From Pictodentalium vernedei (lineage: Eukaryota > Mollusca > Scaphopoda > Dentaliida > Dentaliidae): DNA of 64,000 bases. Of this stretch, positions 32,286-44,345 are shown in pieces (within the stretch, counting starts at the first letter, position 1; each line of letters opens with the position of its first letter). Below the pieces are notes generated by a model that saw only the letters and a list, made by a program, of their open reading frames with translations, was not told where the DNA came from and made no database searches. The DNA lies in contig CM062294.1 of NCBI GenBank assembly GCA_031216915.1, forward strand, positions 160,907,455 through 160,971,454. The letters are read 5' to 3'. The translations under genes were made by a program, and so were the position numbers.

Positions 32286-32629
32286 TATCAACTCTTCGAA
32301 ATATATCACTTCTTTTAAACAAAGAAATGACGTCATGACTATGTGACAAGAACCTGTTATGGATCCCTTTCTTTTTCTCGTTTATATTAATCAGCTAACA
32401 TTGAATCTAACGTGCAGTATTCGTCTCCGTATTTAATCATTGAGAATCCACACAAACATCCTCAGTCTTAAACAAGCATGTAAATACAATTGGAGAGTGG
32501 CGAAATCAATGGTTAGTTGAACTGAACCCTTCAATTTTAAGTCGTAGCACCAACCCGATTACATGGATATTCTCCCCGGACGTGATGTTTAGGGTAAGTT
32601 CTGTCTCATTCCCTTTTTAGCTCGCCTGA
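32286..32629. other. no recognisable gene
   Basis: Short unannotated interval between the LINE and the dispersed repeat. Confidence 0.5.
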
Positions 32630-33985
32630 GCACAGTTCAAGGGGAACTTTACTAATCACTTTCCGTCCGTCGTCCGTCGTCCGTCCGGCGTTAATTTCAC
32701 ATTATCGACTTCTTCTAACAAACTACTGGACCAAATTCAACAAAATTTGCAGTGCATGTACCCTATCATATGTCAATTCAAGTTTGTTCAAATCAAGTTG
32801 ACCCGCCCTCGGTAGGGCCACACCTGAAAAGTGTGCTTAAATCTTACAAAATCTGCTTCTCATGAACCAGCAGTAGCAGGGACTTGATATTTGGTGTGCA
32901 GCTTCATTTTGAGGTGTAGAATCAGATTTGTTCAAGAGAAGTTCGAGGAGCTACATTTGCCTTCGTTATGGGAGGGGCAAGAATTTTCGCCCCGCCCAAA
33001 ATTTCTATTTTCCAAACCGAGAGGCAGATTTGAACCAAATTTGATATGAGGGCTTATTGGGTCATATGTACTTAAGTTATGCCAAAATTTGTTTTCCCGT
33101 CTCCCCATGGGAACCGCAGGAGCTAAAAATAGAAAAAATTAAAACGCCCATATCTCCAAAACTACACGGCACTGAGAATTCTTATTTGGTATGAAGCTTC
33201 CTTAGGACCAACAGAATGGAATGGTCAAAAATAATTGCTATAGGTTTTATCATGGGGTACTTTTTTGGGACTTTGAAAAAGTACTGAGTCAGCATTTTTT
33301 TAACATTGCGGGTAATGGGAAAGCCATTTAACACTACTTTTATCCCAAACCACTGCTCCAAAAGCTTTCAAGTTTCACATATACCATCTTTGGAAGATTG
33401 TTTCACATGTGTATTGAAATCAATTCCCTGGGTCCATGTTTGGGCTCTCTATGGGAGCCCAAATGTTTAAATTAGTGCAGCATGAGGAATATTCTTTAAA
33501 AATCTTCTTCTTCAGATCTACCAATAGGAATCGTTTGATATTTGGTATGCAGCATGTTTAGGGAGGTGAGATTCAAGTTTGTTCAAGCCAAATCCCTGGG
33601 TTCATATTTTGGCTGAAAATTTAGGGTCCTGGTCCAGACTTAGAAATTTTGGACCAAAATCCGGAAATCAGTTTTTTGGTATTTTATGCGTTTTGGTCAA
33701 TTTTAAGGCAAAACAAATTTTTTTTTTTTTCACTCTGAAAATTTGGGGTCCGGGTGGGAATTAGCAAATTTTGGACCAAAATCCGGAAATTCTTTTTTGT
33801 TTTTTATGCATTTTGGTCAATTTTAAGACAAAAAAAAAAAAATTACACTGAAAAATTTGGGGGATGGATGGGACCAAAATCCGGAAATTAGTTCTTTGTT
33901 TTTTAGACGTTTTGGTCCATTTTAAGAAGAAGAAAAAAAAAAATCTGTTTTTATGCGTTTATCTCAATTTTGGGACGTGCAAGTG
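32630..33985. repeat. dispersed repeat ('tagctcgcctgagc..cgtccgtcgtccg')
   Basis: Opens with 'ttagctcgcctgagcacag' and a (CGTCCGT)n stretch, followed by degenerate repeats of 'tcaagtttgttcaa' and 'tttggtatgcagc'. A series of 'ttttggaccaaaatccggaaat' blocks follows (33650-33930). This kind of sequence is abundant in mollusc genomes as I recall them. No coding region. Confidence 0.6.
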
Positions 33986-34417
33986 TAGAAACTGAAAATA
34001 GAAGGAAAATCCTGTGTATTGTGTGGGCACAATAGCTTCGACTAGTTGGTATATGCTTTTCTTAGGAGGGACGTATGCAGCTTATTCAAGTCAAGTCCCT
34101 GGTTTGATATTTAGACTACCATGCCAGGTGAGCACCCCAAGCCCCCTGGGACCTCTCGTTTTCTTATATTACCTGCCATCATGTTTATCTGTCACTTCTG
34201 TTTATCAAACTGTAATGCGCACTCTCTGTTGAGGATTAATAATGCGAAATGCCAAGGGTTCTGCAAACGGTACAATTGTGTCGGAATACCTAAGATGAGT
34301 GTTACTTAGAAAATAAAAAAGAGAATATACTTGTGACATCATATTCCAAATAACTAATAATAAGTTGTACAAATGCGCGAACGAGTTAGAAAATTATCTG
34401 AAACATCGATGTATTTG
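33986..34417. other. no recognisable gene
   Basis: Short ORFs only. Text around 34070-34250 is not recognised. Confidence 0.5.
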
Positions 34418-34652
34418 TTAACCCTTTGCTCATTCCGCACGATACAAATTTTGTTATTTTTTTTTGTTCAAATTTTTAAAACAATTTCCCCAAAACCATA
34501 TCATGTGACCCCACAATGCAACGAGCTAGACGAGCTTGTTCCAATGAAGGTGTAGCATGATATGGTTTTGCTGAAAATTTCCGATTTTATTTACCTGTCC
34601 AATTTGTAAATCATGTGTGAGGGCGGTGCCGATTCGTTAGGTAAGGGGTTAC
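34418..34652. mobile_element. TTAA-type palindromic MITE, diverged copy
   Basis: Begins TTAACCCTTTGCTCA at 34418 and ends 'gtaaggggtta' at about 34651. The interior is an imperfect palindrome around 'aacgagctagacgagcttgttcc' flanked by 'accatatcatgtgacccc' and 'tgtagcatgatatggt'. It belongs to the family of 1175-1681. Confidence 0.6.
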
Positions 34653-35524
34653 ATATAGTAAGCCCAAGTAATGAGGTACTTGAACCATCCTCTTGGTCAA
34701 TTCATATTCCCTCATACACTTGGGCGATGAGGATAGGGATAAGTACATACATCATTGTGCACTAGATACACAGTTGCACGGTTTCCTTAATTTCATACAT
34801 AACGTCAAATTAACCCAAACGAAACACCGCTTTTTATAATAATGACACTTGAAAATTCCATAACGAAAATAGCAACTCAGTAAATTTGTAGAGGAAACCA
34901 AAAATATTTCAAAGTGCAGCCTAAGGGCAGCGTTTTGAAAATATTAATTGATATACCCCAAAATATTTAATACGAACTCGTTCAAATGATACAATTGCAC
35001 TTACATGGGTGGTACCATCAAGTTTCAAATGGTTAAACCTTATTGCAATATATCATCTAATTACAAATGTTGCACTTTTGCATTTTTGTAATTTTTAATT
35101 CACCTGATCTAAAATAAGGAGTAAGAAAACATCTGTGATTTTAATATGATAACATGTGCACATTGAACTACATGCCTTAAAAAATATATTCGCCGGGAAT
35201 TAGATTCAGAACTTTCGATGTGTGACTATTCTGAAATCATGAAATAATTAAAAACGAATGGAAGTCTTCTTGCTGATTAACATGTACTAAATAGTTAGTT
35301 CAACTCTCAAACCGCTGGGTCTATTCAATAAATTTTCATAAAATCTAGTCATTGCTGGTGTATAGCAGCCATGACTAGATTTGAAATGCATCCAAATTTA
35401 TCTCAAGAAATCATTGGTGACAAAATCAATTCAAATCATACAAGGAAATAGCAGAAATAGAAGAAAAGATACAACAGTCTACAATTTAACAAATATATAC
35501 AACTGGTCACAAACTACTGTTTCA
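34653..35524. other. no gene; small perfect hairpin
   Basis: AT-rich. Contains the hairpin AAATCTAGTCAT..GCTG / CAGC.ATGACTAGATTT at 35341-35382. Confidence 0.5.
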
Positions 35525-37612
35525 TTGAGGGCTTCGTTAGAAAGCTTACTGCTTACATGATTCGTCTCCCTGTGTAATATGGGAATTTGACAAAAAGCTT
35601 ACTGCTCATGTAAGTCGTCTTCCTGTGCAATCAAAAGCTTCGAAGGAAAGTTTACTGTATTGTAAGTTGTTTCTATGTGTTATTGAGAGATTCGACGGAA
35701 AGCCTACAGCTTAAGAAAGTAGTCGGACTGTATAATAGATGGATTCGACAGAAAATCTAGGGTTTATGAAAGTTCTCTCCTTGTGCAGTGAAGGGATTCG
35801 ACAGAAAGCTTACAGCTTATGGAAGTTGTCTGCCTCTGTAATGGAGGGATTCGACAGAAAGCTTACTGCTTATCAAAGTCGTCTCCCTCTGTAATGGAGG
35901 GTTTTGACAGAAAACTTACTGCTTTTGTAAGAAGTCTCCCTGTGTAATGGGGAGATTCGACAGAAAAGATTACTGTTTTTGTAAGCTGCCTCTCTGCGTT
36001 GTAGAGAGATTCGTCAGAAAGCCTATTGTTTAAGTAGTAATGGTGGATTCGGCAGAAAGCTTACCATTTATGCATGTCATCTTCAGGTGCAGTGAAACAG
36101 TGAAAGGATTCTATAGAAAGCGTACTGTTTATCTAAGTCGTCCCCCTCTGTAAGGCAATGATTCGACAGAAAGCTTACTGCTTATCTGGGTCGTCTCCCT
36201 ATGTAACGGAGGGATTTGACAAAAAATATTACTGTTTATGTAAAACGTCTCCCTCTGTAATGGAGGGATTCGACAGAACCTTACTGCCTTTGTAAGTAGT
36301 CTCCTTGTGTAATGGAGAGATGCGACATAAAGCTTACTGTATTTGTAAGTCGTCTCTCTGTCTTATAGAGAGATACGATCGAAAGCTTACTGCTTAAGTA
36401 GTAATGGATGGATTCGATAGAAAGCTTACGGTTTATGCGAGTCGTCTCCGTGTGCAGTGAAAGGATTCCATAGAAAGCTTACTGCTTTTGTAAGTCGTCT
36501 CCCTCTGTAATGGAGGGATTCGACAGAAAGCTTACTGCTTATCTAAGTCATCTCACTTCCTCTATAATGGAGGGATTCGACAGAAAACTTACTGCTTATG
36601 TACGTCGTCTCTCTGTGTAATGGAGGTTACGAAAGAAAGCTTAATGCTTATCTAAGTCGTCTGCCTCTGTAATGCAGGGATTCGAGAGAAAGGGCACTGC
36701 TTATCAAAGTCGTCTCCCTCTGTAATGGAGGGATTCTACAGATTTGTTCTGCTTTTGTAAGTAGTCTCCTTGTGTAATGGATATATTCGACAAAAAGCTT
36801 ACTGTTTTTGTAAGTCGTCTCTCTGTGTTATAGAGAGATTGTACCGAAAGCCTACTGCTTAAGTAGTAATGGATTTATGCGACAGAAGGGTTACGGTTTA
36901 TGGAAGTCGTCTCCCTGTGCAGTGAAAGCACACGATATAAAACTTACTGCTTATGTACGTCGTCTCCCTCTGTAATGGAAGGATTCGACAGAAAGCTTAC
37001 TGCTTATCTAAGTCGCATCCCTCTGTACTGGAGGGATTAGATAGAACGCTTACTGTTTTTGCAAGTAGTCTCCATGTCTAATGGAGAGACTCGATAGAAA
37101 GTTTACTGCTTAAGTAAGTAGTCGCACTGTGTAATGGATGGATTCCACAGAAAGCGAACGGTTTATGCAAGTCATCGCCCTGTGCAGTGAAAGAATTCGA
37201 CAGAAAGCTTACTGCTAGTGTACGTCGTCTCCTTTTGTAATGGAGGGATTCGATAGAAAGCTTACTGCTCATTTAAGTCGTCTCCCTCTGTAATGGAGTG
37301 ATTCGATAGAAAGCCAACTGTTTATGTAAGTCGTCTCGCTATGTAATGGATATATTCCACAGAAAGCTTACGGCTTATGCAAGCCATGGCCCTGTGCAGC
37401 GAAAGGTTTCGACAGAAAGCTTACTGCTAATGTAAGTCGTCTCCCTTTGTAATGGAAGGATTCGATAGAAAGCTTACTGCTCATTTAAGTCATCTCCCTC
37501 GGTAATGGAGTGCTTCTACAGAAAGCCAACTGCTTGTGTAAGTCGTCACGCTGTGTAATGGAAGCATTCGACGGAAAAAGTCCTGCTTATGTACCCACCC
37601 CCTCCCTTCCCT
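35525..37612. repeat. minisatellite, ~53-bp unit, about 38 copies
   Basis: Unit of roughly 53 bp: 'gggattcgacagaaagcttac' plus 'tgcttatgtaagtcgtctcc' plus 'ctctgtaatgga'. Copies vary by substitutions and indels of a few bases. A variant carrying 'aagtagtaatggatggattcg' recurs several times, suggesting a higher-order unit. Short ORFs here are fortuitous. Confidence 0.9.
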
Positions 37613-37700
37613 GTAATTGTTGATGATTGACCAGAAATATTGTTGACATATGAAATGGCCAATAACAAGTCTCACAATGTGCGACACTTTTAGAAAGAAT

Positions 37701-38082
37701 GTGTGTGTGTGGGGGGGGGGGGGGGGGGTGGCTCAGTGGGGAGAGGTGCAGGCTGCAAGCCGAGAGGTCCTCGGTTCGAATCCCACCTGCGGCAACCGCG
37801 TTGTGTCCTTGGGCAAGACAATTCACCCCATTGCCCACGTGGGGGTACGGTGGCTTTGTGTACTAAGGCGTACTACACGTCGATGGTGCACCTGTCTTCA
37901 ACCAATGCTAACCCTGCTTGTGTGGGGTTGGTATGTTGGGGAGCTGACAGTTGCTCGCCGTTGCTTGGTGGTTCTCTCCGGGTACTCAGGCTTCCTCCAC
38001 CCGTAAAACTGTCGTGGTCATGATTAGCCATTGTGCAGAAATATGTGACCTTAAACACCAATAAATAAATAAATAAATAATA
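37701..38082 (+). mobile_element. tRNA-SINE with duplications
   Basis: Same family as 30393-30759. Its head is preceded by a (GT)n and poly-G run. Target duplications TTAGAAAGAAT occur at 37690-37700 and 38083-38093. Confidence 0.85.
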
Positions 38083-38272
38083 TTAGAAAGAATAGAAATG
38101 GACCATGCCATTAATAAGTCACCCTCACTGACCTTCCCCATTAATTGCTGAACGAGTTCCGAAGAAAATCGGAGAGGTGTACAGAAAAAATCGGTTGTAA
38201 ACAAGTACGAAGAGAATTCTGACAAGTCCATCACAGATCCGAAATGTCCGCCGTTCCCTGGTCGATTTACTT
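38083..38272. repeat. 190-bp segment duplicated at 39411-39600
   Basis: Directly follows the SINE and is repeated directly after the SINE at 39047-39410, from 'ttagaaagaat' to 'gtcgatttactt'. About 92-95% identical by eye. Confidence 0.85.
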
Positions 38273-38530
38273 TTTTTTTCAAAGACTTACATTTTCTCTC
38301 GTTATCTGAACACAATGTCAGTTTGATAGACCAGGTAAGAATTTGTGTGCGAATCCATTCATCAAGACCTGACATGACATTTACGGAATTATCGTAAGAG
38401 ACTACCTGTTGCCACCGCAAGACACCATGCGAAATCAACCATTGTGCGCTGAGTAATAATACATCGGAAGTTGGTCGTTCGGGTAACCACTAATGACAAA
38501 CTGCAAACAAAAAGATATTACGTCACGAGT
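38273..38530. other. no recognisable gene
   Basis: Unannotated interval before the divergent SINE. Confidence 0.5.
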
Positions 38531-38985
38531 TACTTGGTCGGGGCACAGTGACTCAGTGGTTGGAGTATTGGACTTCAGACCGAAAGGTTCACGGTTAGAT
38601 CACGACCAGTGGTAATTGCGTTGTGTACCTGAGCTGAAGTTGGGCAAGACATTTAATTTCGGTATTCCACGTGGGGACACGGCAGCGCTGTGTACTAAGA
38701 TATACTATACGTCGATTGTGCACATGCCCGAACCGCTGCTGACTCTGCTTGTCGAGCTCGTTCCAATGAGGTGTCACATGATATGGTTTTGTTAAAACAT
38801 TTTGAAAAATTTAAAAAAATGATATTTAAAATAATAAATTTTGATATCGTTTGCTTTGGGTAAAGGGTTAAGTTGGGTGTCTGACAGTTGCTCGCCGCTG
38901 TTTGATCGTTCTCTACAATTACTCCGGCTCACTTCACCCGTAAAACTGTACGAAACGGTTTGACCCTGGCTGTTGAAAGTGTCGG
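38531..38985 (+). mobile_element. divergent SINE interrupted by a half MITE
   Basis: A SINE-like head 'cagtgactcagtggttggag', the 'gggcaagacattta' core and the 'acgtcgattgtgcac' block run to 38752. 38753-38871 is half of the TTAA palindromic MITE ('cgagctcgttccaatgagg' to 'gggtaaagggttaa'). The SINE then resumes with 'gacagttgctcgccg' and 'acccgtaaaactg'. Confidence 0.65.
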
Positions 38986-39046
38986 TAAACAAAAAGTCTA
39001 GACACTGATTTATTTATTTATTTGTTTATTTTTTATTGGGTTTAAC

Positions 39047-39410
39047 GGGGCGCGGTGGTTCAATAGGTAGAGGTGCAGGCTGCAAGCCGAGAGGCCCTCG
39101 GTTCGAATCTCACCTGTGGCAACCGCGTTGTGTCCTTGGGCAAGACACTTCACCCCATTGCCCACGTGGGGGCATGGTGACGCTGTGTACTAAGGCGTAC
39201 TTCACGTCGATGGTGCACTTGTCTTCAACCAATGCTAACACTGCTTGTGTTGAGATAGTATGTTGGGGAGCTGACAGTTGCTCGTCGTTGCTCGGTGGTT
39301 CTCTCCGGGTACTCCGGCTTCCTCCACCCGTAAAACTGTCATGGTCATGATTAGCCATTGTGCAGAAATATGTGACCTTACAAACACCAAAAAATAAATA
39401 AATAAATAAT
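39047..39410 (+). mobile_element. tRNA-SINE, copy with shared 3' flank
   Basis: Full-length family member beginning GGGGCGCGGTGG. It has the core 'TGTGTCCTTGGGCAAGACA' and an (AAAT)n tail. It lacks the 5' duplication seen for the 37701 copy, yet is followed by the same 190 bp. Confidence 0.85.
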
Positions 39411-39600
39411 ATTAGAAAGAATGGAAATGGACCATGCATGAATAAGTCACCTTCACCGACCTTCCCCATTAACTGCTGAACGAGTTCCGAAGAAAATCGG
39501 AGAGGTGTACAGGAAAAATCGGTCGTAAACAAGTACGAAGAAAGTTCTGACAAGTCCATCACAGGTCCGAGATGTCCGCCGTTCCCTGGTCGATTTACTT

Positions 39601-40020
39601 ATTTATACTCGACTCATCACAAGTGAAGAAACAGTGAATTAAACCTTTACCTAACATGAAAAGAATATTGAGTTTAACGACACTGTCGACAACCAGGGTC
39701 ACATCGTGTCGGAGTAGACACTGGTAACGTCGTCACAAAATGACCTTCCGATTGTTCAGGAAGAATACGGAAGTGTATGACAGAACGAGTTGGAAGTAAT
39801 CAAACCAACACATATTGAAACTAACTACATCATCAGTCTAATTTGGCATTTCTCCATTGTCTGGAGTCTTTCAGGCAAAAGTAGCTTAAACTGAATATAT
39901 TTAAGTGCTTTATATAAATATATTTTAAGTTCTTCAGTAATATTTTATTCATGTAAGTGAAAGTTATTTTGGCAAATTATTTTATCTTGTTGACCAGAAG
40001 CCAATAGTATAAGTAGTATG
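39601..40020. other. no gene; MITE end fragment
   Basis: Contains 'aacctttacctaacatgaaaag' at about 39640, a left-end fragment of the TTAA MITE. Confidence 0.5.
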
Positions 40021-40059
40021 TCAGGGGCTTTTGAGGTGGAGGTTGGGGGATCTCATCGG

Positions 40060-40290
40060 GGGATCTCATGTGACGTCATAGTCACGTCACCTAGTGGCGC
40101 CATGTTGTGTTGTCATGGTAACCCGCGTGAGCAGCCATGTTGTGACGTCATCTCCATAGTGATACGTGGTGTGAGTGCGCATGCGCAGCGCGTGTTGTTA
40201 GGGTGATACGTGATTCCGTCGTCAATTTTGTATACTGGAGGCCGCCATCTTGGTTTCTATGGTAGCACGTGATTGCTATGTTACCTAAGG
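40060..40290. promoter_or_regulatory. CpG-rich cluster with CRE, NRF1-like and YY1-like motifs
   Basis: TGACGTCA occurs at 40071-40078 and 40143-40150, TGCGCATGCGCA (NRF1-type palindrome) at 40176-40187, GCCGCCATCTTG (YY1-type) at 40241-40252, and several CACGTGA/TACGTGA boxes. This density is that of a metazoan promoter or a promoter-like repeat. No gene is evident on either side. Confidence 0.4.
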
Positions 40291-40934
40291 CCTACAACGG
40301 GACAGGGGTATGTTTTGGGGGTATGTTCGATTAAATCGGAGTAAATCAAATTACCACAAACAACCCGACAATCCCCCCAAATCACCAAAATCTATCCCAA
40401 TTCACCGAAATTGACTTTATTTCCCCAATTTATCGGCTTAGTACGTAGTGCTATAATACTAAGGGGTACAAGGGGTGCGTTCGATTGAACAGGAGTAATG
40501 TTCTGGCTTAGAATTCTCCCAGAATCCCTTTTTGGATCATTATCCCGTGACGTTTTTCCCAATAAGAATAGCACGTAGTGCTGTAGGGCAAATTTACCCA
40601 GAATTCTCTGCTTCTATCTATATAAACAACAGTTTTCGTCTATCTGGCCATGTTCCTTTGTTCTAGAGTATACTCCAGTAGCGTAGAAGAGCCTATCATA
40701 TGGAACAGCTTTGCTTATTATTACTATAATTAGCTATTCTAGTCTATTCTTGTTAGTTCTGACCCTATTCCAAGTACTCTCGTTGTTTCATATATCTAGA
40801 TCATTTATAACTAATCAGATTGCTTGATTTCCCATAAGCTGTATGCAGAGTTATCTCCCTTCTGTATAATAAAAACCTATATCTAATGGCCATATCCCAT
40901 GGAATCCCATTTTTGGGAAACACCCGTGGCTATG
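40291..40934. other. no recognisable gene
   Basis: Contains repeated 'agcacgtagtgct'-like and 'aaggggtacaaggggtgcgttcgat' phrases but no coding sequence. Confidence 0.5.
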
Positions 40935-41660
40935 GAATCCCTTTTTTGTCGTATGAGGCCATGAGGGCCATGTAAAAGCACTCAATGAGTCCTCATTTAT
41001 TATCCCTCATAGCCTCATTGAATTTTGAGGTTATGAGGACCATTAAAAATCCCTCAATGAGGTATAATTTACTACGACTCTTAGCCTCATTTCAGTATTT
41101 GAGGATACCTATGGCCTGGTATTGTATTATTCGAGGATACCTATCGAGGATACCTTTAGGAGAATCCCTTTTTTGTCGTATGAGGCCATGAGGGCTATGT
41201 AAAAGCCCTCAATGAGTCCTCATTTATTATCCCTCATACCCTCATTGAATTTTGAGGTTATGAGGACCATTAAAAATCCCTCAATGAGGTATAATTTACT
41301 ACGACTCTTAGCCTCATTTCAGTATTTGAGGATACCTATGGCCTGGTATTGTTTTATTCGAGGATACCTATCGAGGATACCTATCGAGGATAACTTTAGG
41401 AGAATCCATCCCTTTTTTGTCGTATGAGGCCATGAGGGCTATGTAAAAGCCCTCAATGAGTCCTCATTTATTATCCCTCATAGCCTCATTGAATTTTGAG
41501 GCTATGAGGACCATTAAAAATCCCTCAATAAGGGATTTTTAATACGACTCTTATCCTCATTTCAGTATTTGAGGATGCCTATGGCCTGGTATTGTATTAT
41601 TTGAGGATACCTATTGAGGATACCTATCGAGGATACCTTCTGGAGAATCCCTTTTGTGTC
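40935..41660. repeat. satellite, three copies of ~230-245 bp
   Basis: Units begin 'aatcccttttttgtcgtatgaggcc' at about 40936, 41163 and 41405. Each has internal 'cctcat..atgagg' inverted words and 'gaggatacctat' subrepeats. Short repeated ORFs are by-products. Confidence 0.9.
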
Positions 41661-42904
41661 GCATTAGGCTATGTAAAAGCCTCAATGGGTCTAATGTAGT
41701 CTTACCAACCGCTTCCATCTTGTCGCTAAAGCTCCAAGGCCATTACAGGTCTATGGCCTATCTGTCCTATCATTAGCTTCTATAGCAGTCTTGTTCCATT
41801 GCGGCTTTGTACCAGTACTATTGGCTTCTATTATTCTGCCCCATATCTCATCCATTACTTCCTAGCTATACCTATCTCAGTCTCGACTATAACATTGATC
41901 AAGGTTGAATCAGATTTCCCCTGTATACATATAAGGCATTCCGTTATTGAGATTCCTAGCCGAGTCCGTAAAATTTGGTCCGCTATTCAAACGTGGATGC
42001 AATGCGAACTGTTGGTTCGAGTTAGACACGCAACCACACCCATATTTTACATGTTGATGAGTAATTCATTAAGCAAGCCAATAAGTTAGTCCTTTCTCCT
42101 AACAATTGTTCTATTCGGAATGGGAAAATTTACAATTTTTGAGACAAGACAGAACATCCGCCGAGGACTGGCCACTTTCCTCGGGTAGGACATATTTCCA
42201 CCGACATAATATTATTCATGATTATTAATCATAGAATAATCATCAAACAACTAAATAATTAAGCACCGGGTACAACTCGGTGCTTCATTCATTCCAATTT
42301 TGATGATAATGATTTTAATTACCTGACATACGCATTTCTGGACAGCAGTGCCAACGCATGGTTTACGATCAGTCTTCAGCGACTGTGCTGTAAATAGTAG
42401 CAAGTAAGTTATTCTACCTATAAAAGCGAATCTTGAAAATATTGTTGACCAGATAATTTTGATAATTGCAGCAACTATCAATTTTAGTGTTATACCATTG
42501 TACCAATAAATTAAATGTAATTAATATTAACCACCCCTGTACTGAATATATGACCCAAGCGTAATCATACTCGAAATGGAAGCAGAGGATACGCCTATCG
42601 AACTTTTACTGATATGATATATACTACTCAAAGTCTACAAAGCACCACATATTTGACACATCATAGTACAATTTTCTTTTCTTGTGACACATTTGAGATA
42701 TTGTTGGTGGATATGATTAAGGAATGTATTGAGATGGTCCCCATTGTTTACATTAGCTCTTTTGACAGGCAGACTTTTCGTGACAGTGATGGAAAGCATG
42801 TACTCCTTGATTTCCATGATGTGTTCGTGTACTGTCTACATGTACGTGAGATGTGTAGGGTATTCAGTCTTCGTTTCAACACAAACCCTTGTGACTTAAT
42901 GATT
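41661..42904. other. no recognisable gene
   Basis: Includes a 109-codon frame at 42614-42943 with no recognised motif. The left part of the Tc1 element probably begins within this stretch, but its terminal repeat was not identified. Confidence 0.45.
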
Positions 42905-43377
42905 GAATATGGCGAATGCAAATGCAAGAAGACATTTGTTTGAAGCAGAAATGTGGTGGTAGGGATGGTGCAACAAGGGTCTACCCTCCGTCGGGCTGGT
43001 GAAGCCCTTGGTGTGCACCATACGGTGATCGCCAGAGTCTGGGCAAGATTTCAGCAGTATGGCACACCAGTCAGACGACATGGTGGTGGCAGAGAGAGGG
43101 CAACATCTGCAGCTGAAGACCGGTTTTTGATCATCCAGGCCCTTAGGAACCGCTTTGACACAGCAACCCAGCTTCTACCTTCTGAATGCATCCGGGGTAA
43201 ATGTTTCGACGCAGACTATCCGGGCAAGGTTACACGAAGGTTGTCTCCGATCGAGAAGACCATGTATTCCCAGTCAGCTGTCCCAGAACCACCACCAGGC
43301 ACGATATGAATGGGCCATGGATCACGTTGGATGGACTAGAGAAGATTGATGCCCTGTCCTTTTTACAGAGCAGGAGC
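42905..43377 (+). pseudogene. Tc1-like transposase, N-terminal half
   Basis: The plus-strand frame from about 42950 gives the paired-like helix-turn-helix region 'GMVQQGSTLRRAGEALGVHH', then 'RRHGGGRERATSAAEDRFLI' and 'QALRNRFDTATQL'. In a shifted frame 'GVNVSTQTIRARLHEGCLRS' and 'GPWITLDGL' follow. It stops at about the 'LFTE' block just before the first catalytic Asp, where the terminus of the 19-kb element begins. The other half is at 62397-62985. It contains at least one frameshift. Confidence 0.85.
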
Positions 43378-43435
43378 TATTCGGCACCTGGTGGCGAATA
43401 ATACGCGCCTATTGAAATCTAATGGCTTGCGTTAT

Positions 43436-44345
43436 TTGCACCAGGTGCCAAAAATAAGTTAGATTTTTCGGGATATTTTTGCAACTAGAAGAGCTATGGG
43501 GTTGATATTTGGCATGGTAAAGGGGGATAACTCACTGTACCTCCGATGAGATATTAGTCAGATATTCGGGCAGGATTCCATTTTATAAGCGAAATATATT
43601 TTTTTTTGTAACGCTATTTGCCACCAGGTGCGAAAAATATGTTAGATTTTTCGGGATATTTTTTGCAACTAGAAGAGATATGGGGTTAATATTTGCCATG
43701 GTAAAGGGAGATAACTCACTGTACCTCCGATGAGATATTAGTCAGATATTCGCGCAGGATTCAATTTTATAAGCGAAATATTTTTTTGGACCGCAATTTG
43801 CCACCAGGTGCCAAAAATAAGTTAGATTTTTCGAGATATTTTTGCAACTAGAAGAGCTATGGGGTTGATATTTGGCATGTAAAGGGAGATAACTAACTGT
43901 ACCTCCGATGAGATATTAGTTAAGATATTCGGGCAAGATTTAAGTTTATAAACGAAATATATATTTTTTTTTGGAACGCTATTTGCCACCAGGTGCCAAA
44001 AAATAAGATTTTTCGTGATATTTTAGCAACTAGCAGAACTATGGGGTTGATATTTGGCATGGTAAAGGGAGATAACTAATTGTACCCACCGATGAAATAA
44101 TAGTCCGATATTCGCTCGGTATTCAATTTTATAAGCGAAATACTTTATTTCTCATGCCATTTGCCACCAGGTACTAAAATAAGTTGCATTTTGGGGGATA
44201 TCTTCCCATCTAAAAGGGTTGTGCAGTTAACATTTGGCATGATAATTGGCACATATTTACTCTATCCACCACCTAGGTATAAGTCCAATTTTCCTGCGGC
44301 ACTCAATTTTATCACTTTCAAATTCCTGAGAGGTTTTCCGGTGTG
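43436..44345. repeat. five ~180-bp subterminal repeats
   Basis: Units start 'caccaggtgccaaaaataag' at about 43439, 43623, 43803, 43987 and 44165. Each contains 'ttcgggatatttttgcaactag', 'ggcatggtaaaggg' and 'tataagcgaaata'. One to two inverse copies are at 62145-62335. Confidence 0.9.

Noticed and set aside
37078-37272. Repeated 'SSKLSIESLH' protein
   Set aside because: Frame through the 53-bp minisatellite; the peptide repeat is a by-product.
35525-37612. CRISPR-like array
   Set aside because: Units are degenerate head-to-tail copies without distinct spacers; this is a eukaryotic minisatellite.
40985-41427. Two near-identical ORFs starting MSPHLLSLI
   Set aside because: They arise from the ~230-bp satellite units.
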